A DNA stretch of 33,981 nucleotides from Steroidobacter sp. (GTDB lineage Bacteria > Pseudomonadota > Gammaproteobacteria > Steroidobacterales > Steroidobacteraceae). The translations under genes were made by a program, and so were the position numbers. The stretch is from positions 1 through 33,981 of the forward strand of contig JAICPY010000040.1 in NCBI GenBank assembly GCA_025929585.1, written 5' to 3'. This document shows positions 7,029 through 16,323 of the stretch, one piece after another. The first letter of the stretch is position 1. Each line of letters starts with the position of its first letter. The notes beneath the pieces were generated by a model. The model was not told where the DNA came from. It did no database searches and saw only the letters and a program-made list of their open reading frames with translations.

Positions 7029-7832
7029 TTAGGTAATCAGGCGCGAAGGGTGGGCGTAAATCACATGTTGGTTCTGGCGTGCAAAGCCGATGAGCGTAAG
7101 TCCCGCGGCTTGCGCGAGGCGAACCGCGAACGCAGTCGGCGCCGAGACCGCAACCAATAAGCTGACGCCGACTGTCGTCGTTTTCTGGACCATCTCGTAA
7201 CTCGCGCGGCTGGTGATCAGAAACCAACCCTTCGATGGATCTTCTCGTTTGCGGATCAACGCGCCAATCACTTTGTCCAGTGCGTTATGGCGGCCAACAT
7301 CCTCACGCACGATCTGAATGCCTTTGCCGGGTACGACCCAGGCGGCTGCGTGCACACTGCCGGTCTGCGCGTTTACGCGTTGATGCGCTCGCAAATCCTC
7401 GAGGGCGGCATGGAGCTCGACGCTCGTGAGCTCGATGCCTTGCGACACGTTGACGGGGTCACGAATCGCTTCCTCAACAGTGGCAGCCCCGCACAGGCCA
7501 CAACCTGTTCGTCCGCTGATGTTGCGCTCGCGTCTTAGCAATCCCGAGAAGCGTTCCGCCGTGATGCCGATACGCACTTCGAATGAACCATCGTCGCGTT
7601 CCTGCATCTCGACCGACCTGATTTCCTCGGGCGTGCCGACAATGCTCTCACTGAGCGTGAATCCCGCCGCTAAGTCTTCCAAATCCGCCGGGGTCGCCAG
7701 CATCACGACGTGCGACACGCCGTGATACGTGAGCGCCACCGGCACTTCTTCGGCGACCCGATCGATGACGTGCTCTAGCTTGTCATCTCGCCAACGATCG
7801 ACCTCGACATCGCGGCTGCTTGGGACCCTCAT
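7029..7832 (-). CDS. fdhD: Formate dehydrogenase accessory sulfurtransferase FdhD
   Basis: FdhD (FdsC in this operon type) carries sulfur from a cysteine desulfurase to the molybdenum cofactor of formate dehydrogenase. The conserved CxxC is present as Cys111/Cys114 (GCGLCG). The family motif IVREDVGRHNALDKVIG and the ITSRASYEMVQK segment follow. The ATG at 7832 gives 267 residues and starts 13 bases after the fdsA stop; a GTG at 7865 would add 11 residues and overlap fdsA. I prefer the ATG, though neither has a strong ribosome site. It sits between fdsA and fdsD. Confidence 0.93.
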   Translation of the reverse strand: MRVPSSRDVEVDRWRDDKLEHVIDRVAEEVPVALTYHGVSHVVMLATPADLEDLAAGFTLSESIVGTPEEIRSVEMQERDDGSFEVRIGITAERFSGLLRRERNISGRTGCGLCGAATVEEAIRDPVNVSQGIELTSVELHAALEDLRAHQRVNAQTGSVHAAAWVVPGKGIQIVREDVGRHNALDKVIGALIRKREDPSKGWFLITSRASYEMVQKTTTVGVSLLVAVSAPTAFAVRLAQAAGLTLIGFARQNQHVIYAHPSRLIT

Positions 7833-7845
7833 GCAATGTCGGTGT

Positions 7846-10698
7846 CTACTGCACGCGTCCCACACCAGCGCGCCGTTTGATGCGTTGCTGCGCCGTGATT
7901 TCGTGATAGCGCTTCTGCCACTCCGAGGGCTGCGTGACTTTGATGACTTGCACCGCGGTCACTTTGTATTCGGGGCAGTTCGTTGCCCAATCCGAGTTGT
8001 CGGTCGTGACGACGTTCGCGCCCGATTCCGGGAAGTGGAAGGTCGTGTAGACGACGCCGGGCTGCACGCGTTCGGTGATGATTGCGCGCATGACCGTCTC
8101 ACCCGCGCGGCTTGCAATGCCGACCCAATCGCCATCAGCGATTCCTCGGGTATCCGCATCGTGAGGATGAATCTCCAATCGGTCTTCATCGTGCCAGAGC
8201 ACGTTATGTGTGCGCCGCGTCTGGGCTCCGACGTTGTACTGCGTGAGGATACGGCCCGTCGTCAGCAATAGCGGGAAGCGCGAGGTTGTGCGCTCTTCGG
8301 TAGGCACATACTCGGTCACATAGAACTTGCCCTTGCCGCGCACGAATTCGCCCACGTGCATGGTCGGCGTGCCTTCCGGCGTCTGTTCGTTGCAAGGCCA
8401 TTGGATGCTGCCGAGGCGATCGAGCTTGTCGTACGTGACGCCTGCAAAAGTCGGCGTGAGACGAGCGATTTCATCCATGATCTCGGAAGGATGGCTGTAG
8501 CTCATCGGATAACCCAGAGCATTCGACAACAACATCGTGACTTCCCAGTCCTGATATCCGCCTAGGGGCGCCATGATCTTGCGGGTGCGAGAAATACGGC
8601 GCTCGGCATTCGTGAAGGTGCCGTCTTTCTCCAGGAACGAGGAACCCGGCAAGAAGATATGCGCGTACTTCGCAGTCTCATTCAAGAATAGGTCTTGAAC
8701 GATCACGCATTCCATGGCCGTGAACGCCGCGATCACATGTTGTGTATTGGGATCGGACTGAGCCATGTCTTCGCCCTGGATGTATAGCGCCTTGAAGCTG
8801 CCATCCATCGCGGCCTCGAACATGTTCGGAATTCGCAGCCCCGGCTCGGATTCGAGCTGCACGCCCCAAGAAGATTCGAAGAGGGCGCGAACTGCATCGT
8901 CCGAGACATGACGGTAGCCGCTGAACTCATGCGGGAAGGAGCCCATGTCACAGGAACCTTGCACGTTGTTCTGGCCGCGCAGCGGATTGACGCCTACGCC
9001 TTCGCGACCCAGGTTGCCGGTCGCCATAGCGAGATTGGCGATGCCCATTACCATCGTCGTGCCCTGACTGTGTTCGGTGACGCCGAGGCCATAGTAAATG
9101 GCGCCATTGGACGCGCTTGCGTACAAGCGTGCGGCACCGCGCACCAATGATGCGGGCACGCCGGTGATCTCCTCGGTTGTCTCGGGAGAGTTCTTCGGAT
9201 CCGAAACGAATTTCTTCCAATGCTCGTACGACTCAGCTTCGCAGCGATCGTGGATATAGGCATCCTTAGCGAGGCCCTCGGTCACGATGACATGTGCGAG
9301 CGCATTGATGATGGCTACGTTCGTGCCGGGACGAAGCTGTAAGTGATAATCAGCCGAGACATGCGGTGAACGAACCAGCGAGATCTCGCGCGGATCGATC
9401 ACGATGAGCTTCGCGCCTTGACGCAGCCGGCGCTTCATTTGCGATGCAAATACCGGATGACCTTCGGTCGGGTTGGCGCCGATCACGACGATGGCATCGG
9501 ACTTCATCACCGACGCGAATTCTTGAGTACCCGCCGATTCGCCAATCGTGTGTTTCAGGCCATAACCGGTCGGAGAGTGGCAGACGCGAGCGCACGTATC
9601 GACGTTGTTGTTGCCGAGCGCAGCGCGGACGAGCTTCTGCACCAGGAACGTTTCTTCGTTCGTGCAACGTGAAGAAGTGATGCCGCCGACGGAATCCCTG
9701 CCGTAAGTGGCTTGAATGCGCTTGATCTCGGATGCCGCGTAGGAAATCGCTTCTTCCCAGCTAACCTCGTGCCAAGGATCGCTGATCTTTTTGCGGATCA
9801 TCGGCTTCAAAATGCGATCGGCATGCGTCGCGTAGCCGTACGCGAAGCGGCCTTTCACGCACGCATGCCCTTGGTTCGCACGACCATCGCGGTTCGGCGC
9901 CATGCGCACGACCACCTCGTCCTTGATCTCTGCGCGGAAGGTGCAACCGACGCCGCAGTAACCGCATGTGGTGGTCACGGTCTTCTCGGGTTGTCCGAGT
10001 GCAATCAAGGATTTCTCGGACAACGCGGCCGTCGGGCATGACTCCACGCAGGCGCCGCAAGAGACGCATTCGGATGCCAAGAACGACTCGTCCTGGCTGG
10101 CAGCGACTTTCGAGTCGAATCCGCGCCCGTCGATCGTCAGCGCGAATGTTCCTTGCACCTCATCGCAGGCTCGTACGCATCGAGAGCAAACGATGCACAG
10201 ATCCGGATCGAAGGCGAAGTAAGGATTGCTGATGTCCTTAGGGGTGTCCTGATGGGTGCGTCCGCCCTTGACGCTGTATCTCGATTCAGTGACACCGACG
10301 ACCTCCGCCATATCCTGCAACTCGCAATGCCCATTGCCGGGACACGTATCGCAGTCGAGCGGATGATCCGAGACGTACAGCTCCAGAACGTTCGTTCGGA
10401 GTTGCTCGATCTTCTCGCTATGCGTGCGCACCTTCATGCCTGAGGCGACTGTCGTGGTGCATGAAGCGGGATAACCTTTACGCCCTTCGATTTCGACCAG
10501 ACACAGTCGGCAAGACCCGAACGCCTTCAATGTGCCGGTCGCGCAGAGCTTGGGAATTCGATTCCCGAGCATCGAGGCGGCGCGCATGATGGACGTGCCT
10601 TCCGGCACCGTCACTTCTTGGCCATCGATCTCTAGCGTGACCGACTGCGTTTCTGTGCTTTCCGGCGTGCCCGGATCGATGTAGTCAATGGCGTACAT
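7846..10698 (-). CDS. fdsA: NAD-dependent formate dehydrogenase, catalytic alpha subunit (Mo/bis-MGD, Fe-S)
   Basis: This 950-residue subunit oxidises formate to CO2 and passes electrons through Fe-S clusters to FdsB. Visible in order: an N-terminal [2Fe-2S] domain (Cys52, 63, 66, 80), a His-Cys3 cluster site (His112, Cys116, 119, 125), two [4Fe-4S] ferredoxin motifs (CIVCSRCVRAC at 168-178; CVSCGACVESC at 211-221), and the molybdopterin-proximal cluster (Cys245, 248, 252, 280). The active site is CHSPTG with Cys373-His374, so the Mo ligand is cysteine, not selenocysteine. The C-terminal molybdopterin dinucleotide-binding domain includes YTTFHFPE. Length agrees with known FdsA (about 950-960). 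It lies 66 bases after fdsB; no strong ribosome site precedes ATG 10698. Confidence 0.97.
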   Translation of the reverse strand: MYAIDYIDPGTPESTETQSVTLEIDGQEVTVPEGTSIMRAASMLGNRIPKLCATGTLKAFGSCRLCLVEIEGRKGYPASCTTTVASGMKVRTHSEKIEQLRTNVLELYVSDHPLDCDTCPGNGHCELQDMAEVVGVTESRYSVKGGRTHQDTPKDISNPYFAFDPDLCIVCSRCVRACDEVQGTFALTIDGRGFDSKVAASQDESFLASECVSCGACVESCPTAALSEKSLIALGQPEKTVTTTCGYCGVGCTFRAEIKDEVVVRMAPNRDGRANQGHACVKGRFAYGYATHADRILKPMIRKKISDPWHEVSWEEAISYAASEIKRIQATYGRDSVGGITSSRCTNEETFLVQKLVRAALGNNNVDTCARVCHSPTGYGLKHTIGESAGTQEFASVMKSDAIVVIGANPTEGHPVFASQMKRRLRQGAKLIVIDPREISLVRSPHVSADYHLQLRPGTNVAIINALAHVIVTEGLAKDAYIHDRCEAESYEHWKKFVSDPKNSPETTEEITGVPASLVRGAARLYASASNGAIYYGLGVTEHSQGTTMVMGIANLAMATGNLGREGVGVNPLRGQNNVQGSCDMGSFPHEFSGYRHVSDDAVRALFESSWGVQLESEPGLRIPNMFEAAMDGSFKALYIQGEDMAQSDPNTQHVIAAFTAMECVIVQDLFLNETAKYAHIFLPGSSFLEKDGTFTNAERRISRTRKIMAPLGGYQDWEVTMLLSNALGYPMSYSHPSEIMDEIARLTPTFAGVTYDKLDRLGSIQWPCNEQTPEGTPTMHVGEFVRGKGKFYVTEYVPTEERTTSRFPLLLTTGRILTQYNVGAQTRRTHNVLWHDEDRLEIHPHDADTRGIADGDWVGIASRAGETVMRAIITERVQPGVVYTTFHFPESGANVVTTDNSDWATNCPEYKVTAVQVIKVTQPSEWQKRYHEITAQQRIKRRAGVGRVQ

Positions 10699-10764
10699 GG
10701 CAATACTCGAAAATTAAAGCTGCAAGCACCTATTAACGGCCGAGGAACGAGATAAGTCACGTGC

Positions 10765-12306
10765 TCATTGCACGCTACGGCGAAAATCCTCGGGGAAATA
10801 CTTCATCGCGCTCTGCACGGGGAACGGCGTCATACCACCCAAGCCGCAAAGAGATCCGTGCAGCATCGTCTCGCAGAGCTCATCGATCAGCTGCAGATTG
10901 CGTTCGCGATCCACGTTGGCAAGGATTCGGTCCATGAGTTCCACGCCCCGGGTGGACCCGATGCGACAGGGCGTGCATTTGCCGCAGGATTCCACCGCAC
11001 AAAATTCCATCGCATAACGCGCCATCTTCGCCATATCGGCCGTGTCATCGAAGGCGACAACGCCACCGTGACCGAGCAGTGCGCCGATTCCCGACAAAGC
11101 TTCGTAGTCGATTGCAGTATCGAATTGAGACTCGGGGATATAAGCGCCCAACGGTCCGCCGACCTGGACGGCTCGGATCGGACGGCCTGTCGCAGAGCCC
11201 CCGCCGAAGTCATAAAGCAACTCTCGTAAAGTCATTCCGAAGGCGCGCTCATACAAGCCGCCGCGTTTGATGTTGCCTGCGAGCTGCAAAGGAATCGTGC
11301 CGCGCGATTTGCCCACGCCGAAGTTCTTGTAGAACTCCGCGCCTTTGTGAAGGATGACGGGCACGCTGGCGAGCGAGATCACGTTGTTCACGATCGTCGG
11401 CTGTCCAAACAATCCCTTGATGGCGGGCAGAGGAGGGCGCACGCGCACTTCGCCGCGTTTGCCTTCCAAGCTTTCGAGCATCGAGGTTTCCTCACCGCAG
11501 ATATAGGCTCCGGCGCCGAGGCGGACTTCCAGGTCGAAAGTCTTGCCGGAGCTCAGAACATCCCGGCCGAGATAGCCGGCTTCATACGCCGCCGCGATCG
11601 CCTCGTTGAGTGCGCGATGTGCGTGTGGATACTCCGCGCGCAAGTAAATGAAACCACGCGTCGCACCGACAGCAATACCCGCAATCGTCATCCCTTCGAT
11701 GAGCATGAAGGGGTCGCCTTCCATTAGCATGCGATCTGCGAACGTTCCCGAATCGCCTTCATCTGCGTTGCACGTGACGTATTTCTGCGCGGCGGATTGA
11801 TCGTGCACCGTTTTCCACTTGATGCCTGTGGGAAACGCTGCTCCGCCCCGACCGCGCAATCCTGAATCCGTGACGGCTTGAACGATTTGCGTCGGCGCCA
11901 TCTCCAGCGCGCGGCGAAGTCCCGCGTAACCATCGTGCGCTTGATAGTCCTCGAGGCTCACCGGATCGATGACGCCTACGCGCGTGAAGGTCAGGCGCTG
12001 CTGACTCTTCAAATAGGAAATCTCCTCCGTAGGCCCAAGGTGCAGCGGGTGGGTACCGGCGGCGAGAAAATCCGAGTTGAATAAGCTCTCGACATCTTTC
12101 GGCGTGACTGGCCCGTATGCGTGACGACCCTGCGCAGTGGCAACCTCGACCAGCGGCTCGAGCCAATTCAGTCCGCGCGTGCCGTTGCGAATGATGCGAA
12201 TCGGCAGATCTCGTTTGGTCGCCTCGGCTGCAATGGCCGCAGCGACAGCCTCAGCGCCGTTCGAAAGAGCGGCCGCATCACGAGGTACGTACACCGTTGT
12301 TCGCAT
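10765..12306 (-). CDS. fdsB: NAD-dependent formate dehydrogenase, beta subunit (NADH/FMN site)
   Basis: FdsB is the diaphorase subunit that reduces NAD+. After an N-terminal thioredoxin-like region, the NuoF-like part shows GLRGRGGAAFPTG (149-161) and the FMN/NADH loop YVTCNADEGDSGTFADR (about 176-192). AGAYICGEETSMLESLEG and the [4Fe-4S] motif CGKCTPC with Cys441, 444, 447 and 487 follow. ATG 12306 is chosen (513 residues): it follows the fdsG stop by two bases and has AAGGA upstream. A TTG at 12312 would overlap fdsG and add two residues. It is coupled to fdsG and precedes fdsA. Confidence 0.96.
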   Translation of the reverse strand: MRTTVYVPRDAAALSNGAEAVAAAIAAEATKRDLPIRIIRNGTRGLNWLEPLVEVATAQGRHAYGPVTPKDVESLFNSDFLAAGTHPLHLGPTEEISYLKSQQRLTFTRVGVIDPVSLEDYQAHDGYAGLRRALEMAPTQIVQAVTDSGLRGRGGAAFPTGIKWKTVHDQSAAQKYVTCNADEGDSGTFADRMLMEGDPFMLIEGMTIAGIAVGATRGFIYLRAEYPHAHRALNEAIAAAYEAGYLGRDVLSSGKTFDLEVRLGAGAYICGEETSMLESLEGKRGEVRVRPPLPAIKGLFGQPTIVNNVISLASVPVILHKGAEFYKNFGVGKSRGTIPLQLAGNIKRGGLYERAFGMTLRELLYDFGGGSATGRPIRAVQVGGPLGAYIPESQFDTAIDYEALSGIGALLGHGGVVAFDDTADMAKMARYAMEFCAVESCGKCTPCRIGSTRGVELMDRILANVDRERNLQLIDELCETMLHGSLCGLGGMTPFPVQSAMKYFPEDFRRSVQ

Positions 12307-12308
12307 CT

Positions 12309-12818
12309 TCAATCGTGTTCCTTCGCGGCGCTCTTGGCCGCGATCAGCGCGTCGAACTTTTCTGCATCGACTCGACCATGCAGCTCCGTGTCGATCATCA
12401 AGGCGGGCGAATTAGCGCAATTGCCCAGGCAGTAGACAGGCTCGAGCGTAAATTGTCCGTCGGCGGTGGTTTGATGAAACGAAACCTTCAAGCGTTGCTT
12501 CGCATGTGCATTCAGCTCATCGCCACGCATCGCTTTGCAGGATTCAGCCTGGCAAATTTGAACGATGTGCTCGCCCGGCGGGTGCCGGCGGAAATAGTGA
12601 TAGAACGTGACGACACCGTGCACTTCCGCGCGCGACAAGTTGAGCGCGGTAGCGATGATCGGTATCGCGGCGTCCGGAATGTATCGGAGCCTGTGCTGCA
12701 CCGCGTGCAGAACTTGCAGCAGGGGGCCCGGCTGAGATTGATACTGTGCTAGCGCGAGATCGATCTGCTCGCGAGTGTGTGCGTCCAGTAGTTCAGGTCG
12801 TGCAGGCGTGGTGTTCAC
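12309..12818 (-). CDS. fdsG: NAD-dependent formate dehydrogenase, gamma subunit ([2Fe-2S], NuoE-like)
   Basis: The 169-residue protein is a NuoE-type thioredoxin-like [2Fe-2S] subunit that works with FdsB in electron transfer to NAD+. Cluster ligands are Cys89 and Cys94 (CQAESC) and Cys130 and Cys134 (CLGNC). The helical N-terminal domain includes VHGVVTFYHYF. The start is GTG at 12818; no clear ribosome site is visible, so the exact start is uncertain. It heads the fds operon, with the repeat-rich 12819-13062 region upstream. Confidence 0.93.
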   Translation of the reverse strand: MNTTPARPELLDAHTREQIDLALAQYQSQPGPLLQVLHAVQHRLRYIPDAAIPIIATALNLSRAEVHGVVTFYHYFRRHPPGEHIVQICQAESCKAMRGDELNAHAKQRLKVSFHQTTADGQFTLEPVYCLGNCANSPALMIDTELHGRVDAEKFDALIAAKSAAKEHD

Positions 12819-12914
12819 GACAATGGTTATTCGACAGCGGATGGGAGGTCGGGGTCAAGCAGTGGAATCCCGGTGAATGCCGTGAGGGTACGCACGGCGC
12901 AATCGACAAAGTTC

Positions 12915-13020
12915 GCTGACGGTCGACGCTGGCACGTTTGGCAAGAGAGGGGAAAGCTGCTCTAGCCTCAAGAATCGTCCCAAGATCGTCTCAAGAATCG
13001 TCCAAGCGTCGACCGTCAAC
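12915..13020. repeat. Inverted GACGGTCGACG dyad related to the heptad arrays, plus tandem 12-mers
   Basis: GCTGACGGTCGACGC (12915-12929) and GCGTCGACCGTCAAC (13006-13020) are inverted arms matching at 14 of 15 positions, 76 bases apart. The GTCAAC and GTCGAC words relate them to the heptad family. Inside the spacer are three tandem copies of CAAGAATCGTCC-like words (12969-13003, the middle one a base shorter). It lies between gfa and fdsG. Confidence 0.7.
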
Positions 13021-13022
13021 TT

Positions 13023-13070
13023 CATCAACCTCGAGTGGCATCAACCTCGAGCGGCATCGACCTCAAGCGG
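13023..13070. repeat. Three tandem 16-base repeats reaching into the gfa 3' end
   Basis: CATCAACCTCGAGTGG, CATCAACCTCGAGCGG and CATCGACCTCAAGCGG follow one another exactly (13023-13038, 13039-13054, 13055-13070). The last copy contains the gfa stop codon (13063-13065) and the final two alanine codons, so the array may have grown out of the gene end. Confidence 0.85.
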
Positions 13071-13635
13071 CCAGAACGCCCTTGGCCTTCGCCGTATGGG
13101 TGGCGATCAGGTCCATCAAGGCCGGCGACAAGCAATCGTACGGTTCCAGCTTCAGCTCTTTGAGCCGTGCACGTACCGCACCCATCTGCTCGGGCTTCGC
13201 TCCGGCTTCGATAATCGAAGACACGAACGCCGCAAACTCAGGGGCTGACCAGCCTTTCTCTTGCGACAGCTCGACATGAACGAAATCCAATCCGTAGAAC
13301 GGATGGTTCTTGTTCTCGATCCGGCCGTACATGTGCACACCGCATCCCGTGCACGCGTAGCGCTGGATCACGGCCGCAGGATCGGCGATCTTCAGCTTCT
13401 GCGCATTCTGGGTCACTTTCACTTTGTCGCGGGAAATCACGGCGACGACGGAAAACAGTGCGCCCTGAGGCTTCCAGCATTTCGTGCAGCCGCAAGCGTG
13501 ATTGAACGCGACATTGCCGTCCAGCTGGACGACGACCGGCGATTCTTTGCACAAGCACTTGAGAGTGCCGCCCTTGAAGTTTGGATCCCCTGGCTGCACG
13601 CCGTTATCGATCGAGGGATGAAGTGAGATGCTCAT
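13063..13635 (-). CDS. gfa: S-(hydroxymethyl)glutathione synthase (glutathione-dependent formaldehyde-activating enzyme)
   Basis: Gfa promotes condensation of formaldehyde with glutathione to S-hydroxymethylglutathione, the substrate of FrmA. The 190-residue protein has the family's Zn-binding cysteines: CLCKE (about 28-32), CGCTKC (about 48-53) and [13 protein letters not shown]. Length is as expected for the family. ATG 13635 has GGAGAA about 8 bases upstream. It lies 46 bases after frmA and is the apparent last gene of the xox unit. Formaldehyde also condenses with glutathione spontaneously, so the in vivo need for Gfa is debated. Confidence 0.93.
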   Translation of the reverse strand: MSISLHPSIDNGVQPGDPNFKGGTLKCLCKESPVVVQLDGNVAFNHACGCTKCWKPQGALFSVVAVISRDKVKVTQNAQKLKIADPAAVIQRYACTGCGVHMYGRIENKNHPFYGLDFVHVELSQEKGWSAPEFAAFVSSIIEAGAKPEQMGAVRARLKELKLEPYDCLSPALMDLIATHTAKAKGVLAA

Positions 13636-13681
13636 AAATGAATTCTCCGTTGTTTCGACTTGAAGCCTTTCGCACCCGTCT

Positions 13682-14791
13682 TTAGAACATCACAACGCTG
13701 CGAATCGACTCGCCCTTGTGCATCAGATCGAAGCCATCGTTGATCTTCTCCAATGGCATGGTGTGAGTGATGAGATCGTCGATATTGATTTTCCCTTCCA
13801 TGTACCAGTCGACGATCTTCGGTACGTCGGTGCGACCGCGAGCACCGCCGAATGCCGTGCCTTTCCATACGCGGCCGGTGACCAATTGAAACGGCCGCGT
13901 CTTGATTTCCTGGCCCGCACCGGCGACGCCGATGATCACGGAGACACCCCAACCGCGGTGGCAGCACTCCAATGCCTGGCGCATCAAATCTACGTTGCCG
14001 ACGCACTCGAAACTGTAGTCTGCGCCGCCATCGGTGACGTTTACCAAGTGGGCAATCAGATCGCCGCCGACTTCTTTGGGATTGACGAAATGAGTCATGC
14101 CGAATTTTTCGGCAAGCTCTTTACGACGCGGATTGATGTCCACGCCGACGATCTTGTTCGCGCCTGCAAGGCGCGCGCCTTGGATGACGTTCAGGCCGAT
14201 GCCACCCAAGCCGAATACCACGACGTTCGCGCCTGGCTCGACTTTTGCGGTGTTGATCACGGCACCGATGCCGGTTGTGACACCGCATCCGATATAGCAG
14301 ACCTTGTCGAATGGCGCGTCCTCGCGAATCTTTGCAACGGCAATCTCGGGCAGCACCGTGAAGTTCGAGAACGTCGAGCAACCCATGTAGTGGTGGATCA
14401 AGTCCTTGCCGATAGAGAACCGACTCGTTCCATCGGGCATCAGCCCTTTGCCCTGGGTCGCGCGGATCGCGGTGCACAGATTCGTTTTGCGTGACAAACA
14501 AGATTTGCACTGGCGACATTCAGGCGTATAGAGCGGAATCACGTGATCGCCCTTGCGAAGTGAGGTCACGCCTGGACCGACATCGACGACGATGCCTGCG
14601 CCTTCGTGGCCCAGAATGGCGGGAAATAAGCCTTCCGGGTCAGCACCCGAGCGAGTGAACTCATCCGTATGACACAGGCCGGTCGCCTTGATCTCGACCA
14701 GAACTTCACCTGCGCGTGGGCCGTCGAGATCGACAGTCGCAATCTCAAGTGGTTTGCCCGCGGCGTAAGCAACGGCTGCCTTGGTTTTCAT
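13682..14791 (-). CDS. frmA: S-(hydroxymethyl)glutathione dehydrogenase / class III alcohol dehydrogenase
   Basis: FrmA (AdhC) oxidises S-hydroxymethylglutathione to S-formylglutathione with NAD+ in the cytoplasm. The 369-residue medium-chain dehydrogenase has catalytic Zn ligands Cys40 (GLCHTDE) and His62-Glu63 (GHEGAG), structural Zn cysteines 92, 95, 98 and 106, and the nucleotide-binding [13 protein letters not shown] segment. Length matches class III ADH. ATG 14791 has GAGGA 6 bases upstream. It follows xoxJ by 24 bases and precedes gfa. The next enzyme of this path, S-formylglutathione hydrolase, is not in the window. Confidence 0.96.
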   Translation of the reverse strand: MKTKAAVAYAAGKPLEIATVDLDGPRAGEVLVEIKATGLCHTDEFTRSGADPEGLFPAILGHEGAGIVVDVGPGVTSLRKGDHVIPLYTPECRQCKSCLSRKTNLCTAIRATQGKGLMPDGTSRFSIGKDLIHHYMGCSTFSNFTVLPEIAVAKIREDAPFDKVCYIGCGVTTGIGAVINTAKVEPGANVVVFGLGGIGLNVIQGARLAGANKIVGVDINPRRKELAEKFGMTHFVNPKEVGGDLIAHLVNVTDGGADYSFECVGNVDLMRQALECCHRGWGVSVIIGVAGAGQEIKTRPFQLVTGRVWKGTAFGGARGRTDVPKIVDWYMEGKINIDDLITHTMPLEKINDGFDLMHKGESIRSVVMF

Positions 14792-14815
14792 CGTAATCCT
14801 CGAACTTCGCTTCGC

Positions 14816-15760
14816 TTATGGAGATTCGTGTCGCTTGGAGACCAGTTGCGAGAGGCTGCGCTCCTGCGGGCTTCCGGCATGTGCGATGTCTTGCGTCGGA
14901 AATCCCGAGGCGAGCTTCCCGCTTTCATCGAGCAGCGGAATGCCGAAGCTGATCAATATTTCATCGATGCGTTGACGGTGAGTTGCGATCCACTGATCTA
15001 GCGAATCCTTCCATTCCTTCTCGCCGTATCGCACGCCCATCGAAATCTGAAAATCGAATTTGATCTGGGAATCTCCGGTGAATGCGACCGCTCGCCACAC
15101 TGGCGTGCCTGAATGCTTGCGAACCAGATGGGCCGCGATTGGGCCCCATACGATCGCGGCATCGATGTTGCCGGCTTTGAGCTCGCGCTCGATGATCGAA
15201 TTCGGATTCTCATCCGGATCGCCGCTTTGCTGCGCATACGACACTGCTTGCTGCAGCATTCTGTTTCGCAGCAGCCAATCCGCACCGGGTGATTGCACGA
15301 ACACACCGATACGAAGCGAATGCAGTTGCTTCTCCGGCAGCGCGAGTAAGTCATCCGGACTGCGCAGGTTCTCCAGACCCTTTTGAACAGGGAAGACCAG
15401 CGCGTACGTGGAGCGCATGTAGGGCTTAGTCGTCGCCGTAAGCTCGTAGCCTGCGGGCACACCGATGATCACGTCGCACGCAAATTCCCGCGTGTTTGGG
15501 TCTTGCTTGCGCAAGGTGTTGCGCACGAAGCCCATGCGTTGAGGAAAGTACGTGTATTCGAGCTTGCGCCCCAGATCGCGTGCGAGCTCTGCCGCGATCT
15601 TGTTCTCGTAACCTTCGCCGCTGCGATGAGACAAAGGAAGATTATTCGGATCGGAACAGACCTTCAGCACAGCTTCGTCGGATTGCGCGGCGAGCGCGCC
15701 GGCGGCGAGTGCGCCACACAGCGTAAGAATCGTAACAAACGTTCCATATCGTTTCGCCAT
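14816..15760 (-). CDS. xoxJ: XoxJ-type periplasmic binding protein of the methanol dehydrogenase system
   Basis: This is the MxaJ/XoxJ-like solute-binding-fold protein associated with PQQ dehydrogenases. The 314-residue product has a signal peptide (MAKRYGTFVTILTLCGALAAGALA) and a type-3 substrate-binding fold beginning LKVCSDPNNLPLSHRSGEGYENKIA, with RIGVFVQSPG and DAAIVWGPIAA later. Known XoxJ/MxaJ proteins are thought to help activate or mature the dehydrogenase, not to feed a transporter; no ABC permease is nearby. It starts 14 bases after the xoxG stop, with AGGA upstream. Confidence 0.9.
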   Translation of the reverse strand: MAKRYGTFVTILTLCGALAAGALAAQSDEAVLKVCSDPNNLPLSHRSGEGYENKIAAELARDLGRKLEYTYFPQRMGFVRNTLRKQDPNTREFACDVIIGVPAGYELTATTKPYMRSTYALVFPVQKGLENLRSPDDLLALPEKQLHSLRIGVFVQSPGADWLLRNRMLQQAVSYAQQSGDPDENPNSIIERELKAGNIDAAIVWGPIAAHLVRKHSGTPVWRAVAFTGDSQIKFDFQISMGVRYGEKEWKDSLDQWIATHRQRIDEILISFGIPLLDESGKLASGFPTQDIAHAGSPQERSLSQLVSKRHESP

Positions 15761-15774
15761 CGCATCGAATCCTG

Positions 15775-16212
15775 CTACTTACCGATTTCAGTCAAACGGC
15801 CGGGTTTGATCTTGCCATCCGAACGGCCCTTCAGATAAGCGTACAGGCCTTCCCAGTTCTTCTGCATCATCGCGCTGCCGTTGAAAGGCGGCATTCCCTT
15901 TTCGATTCGTCCATTCATGATCGTGCTGTGGAAGTCTTCCTTAGAGAGCACTTTCATGGAGGCGATCAGTGAAGGGCCGACCATGCCTTCTTGCTCCGCG
16001 CCGTGACAGCGCTCGCATGCAAGCGCGCGCCATGTCTTCCAGCCGGCAAGAGTTTGTGCATCGACCTGCGTGCCATCGCCCTCCACTGTGTAGATGGCAC
16101 CTGTCTTCGCTTCGTCTTTCGAGGAGGGTGCAGCGTTCTCAGAAAACACTGCGGTGGAAATCGCGACCGTTACTGCGAGCAAAGGCAGCGCACCGGTATA
16201 TCGTCGCATCAT
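15775..16212 (-). CDS. xoxG: XoxG-type periplasmic cytochrome c
   Basis: The 145-residue protein has a signal peptide (MMRRYTGALPLLAVTVAISTAVFS) and one class I haem c site, Cys66-Glu-Arg-Cys69-His70, with Met107 (KGMPPF) as the probable sixth ligand. Its place directly after xoxF and before xoxJ identifies it as the electron acceptor of XoxF. It is shorter than typical XoxG, so family assignment rests on context as well as sequence. Either of two adjacent ATGs (16212, 16209) can start it. A strong hairpin (16234-16265) separates it from xoxF. Confidence 0.88.
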   Translation of the reverse strand: MMRRYTGALPLLAVTVAISTAVFSENAAPSSKDEAKTGAIYTVEGDGTQVDAQTLAGWKTWRALACERCHGAEQEGMVGPSLIASMKVLSKEDFHSTIMNGRIEKGMPPFNGSAMMQKNWEGLYAYLKGRSDGKIKPGRLTEIGK

Positions 16213-16233
16213 GTGGCCTCGTCAGTTGGGACG

Positions 16234-16265
16234 CGTATGCCGGGCGGCCAAGCGCCCGGCATACG
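16234..16265. promoter_or_regulatory. Perfect 13-bp hairpin between xoxF and xoxG
   Basis: CGTATGCCGGGCG (16234-16246) and CGCCCGGCATACG (16253-16265) are exact inverse arms with a 6-base loop. In the xoxF-xoxG transcript the hairpin lies 58 bases past the xoxF stop and 21 bases before the xoxG start. No T-run follows on the minus strand, so mRNA protection or attenuation is likelier than full termination. Confidence 0.75.
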
Positions 16266-16323
16266 GTTGTTTGATATCACAGCGAACTAGGACCGCTGTG
16301 CTCTGCGTATGTTCAGATCCGAT

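Noticed and set aside
9560-9600. Possible selenocysteine site in the formate dehydrogenase
   Set aside because: The active-site codon encodes Cys373 in CHSPTG; there is no in-frame TGA.
12932-12946. Sigma-54-like TGGCACG near fdsG
   Set aside because: It lies on the plus strand, while fdsG is on the minus strand, and the downstream GC is displaced so the 12-base GG-GC spacing fails.
13718-14494. 258-residue plus-strand frame opposite frmA
   Set aside because: It is the antisense shadow of frmA, whose Zn and nucleotide motifs are intact.
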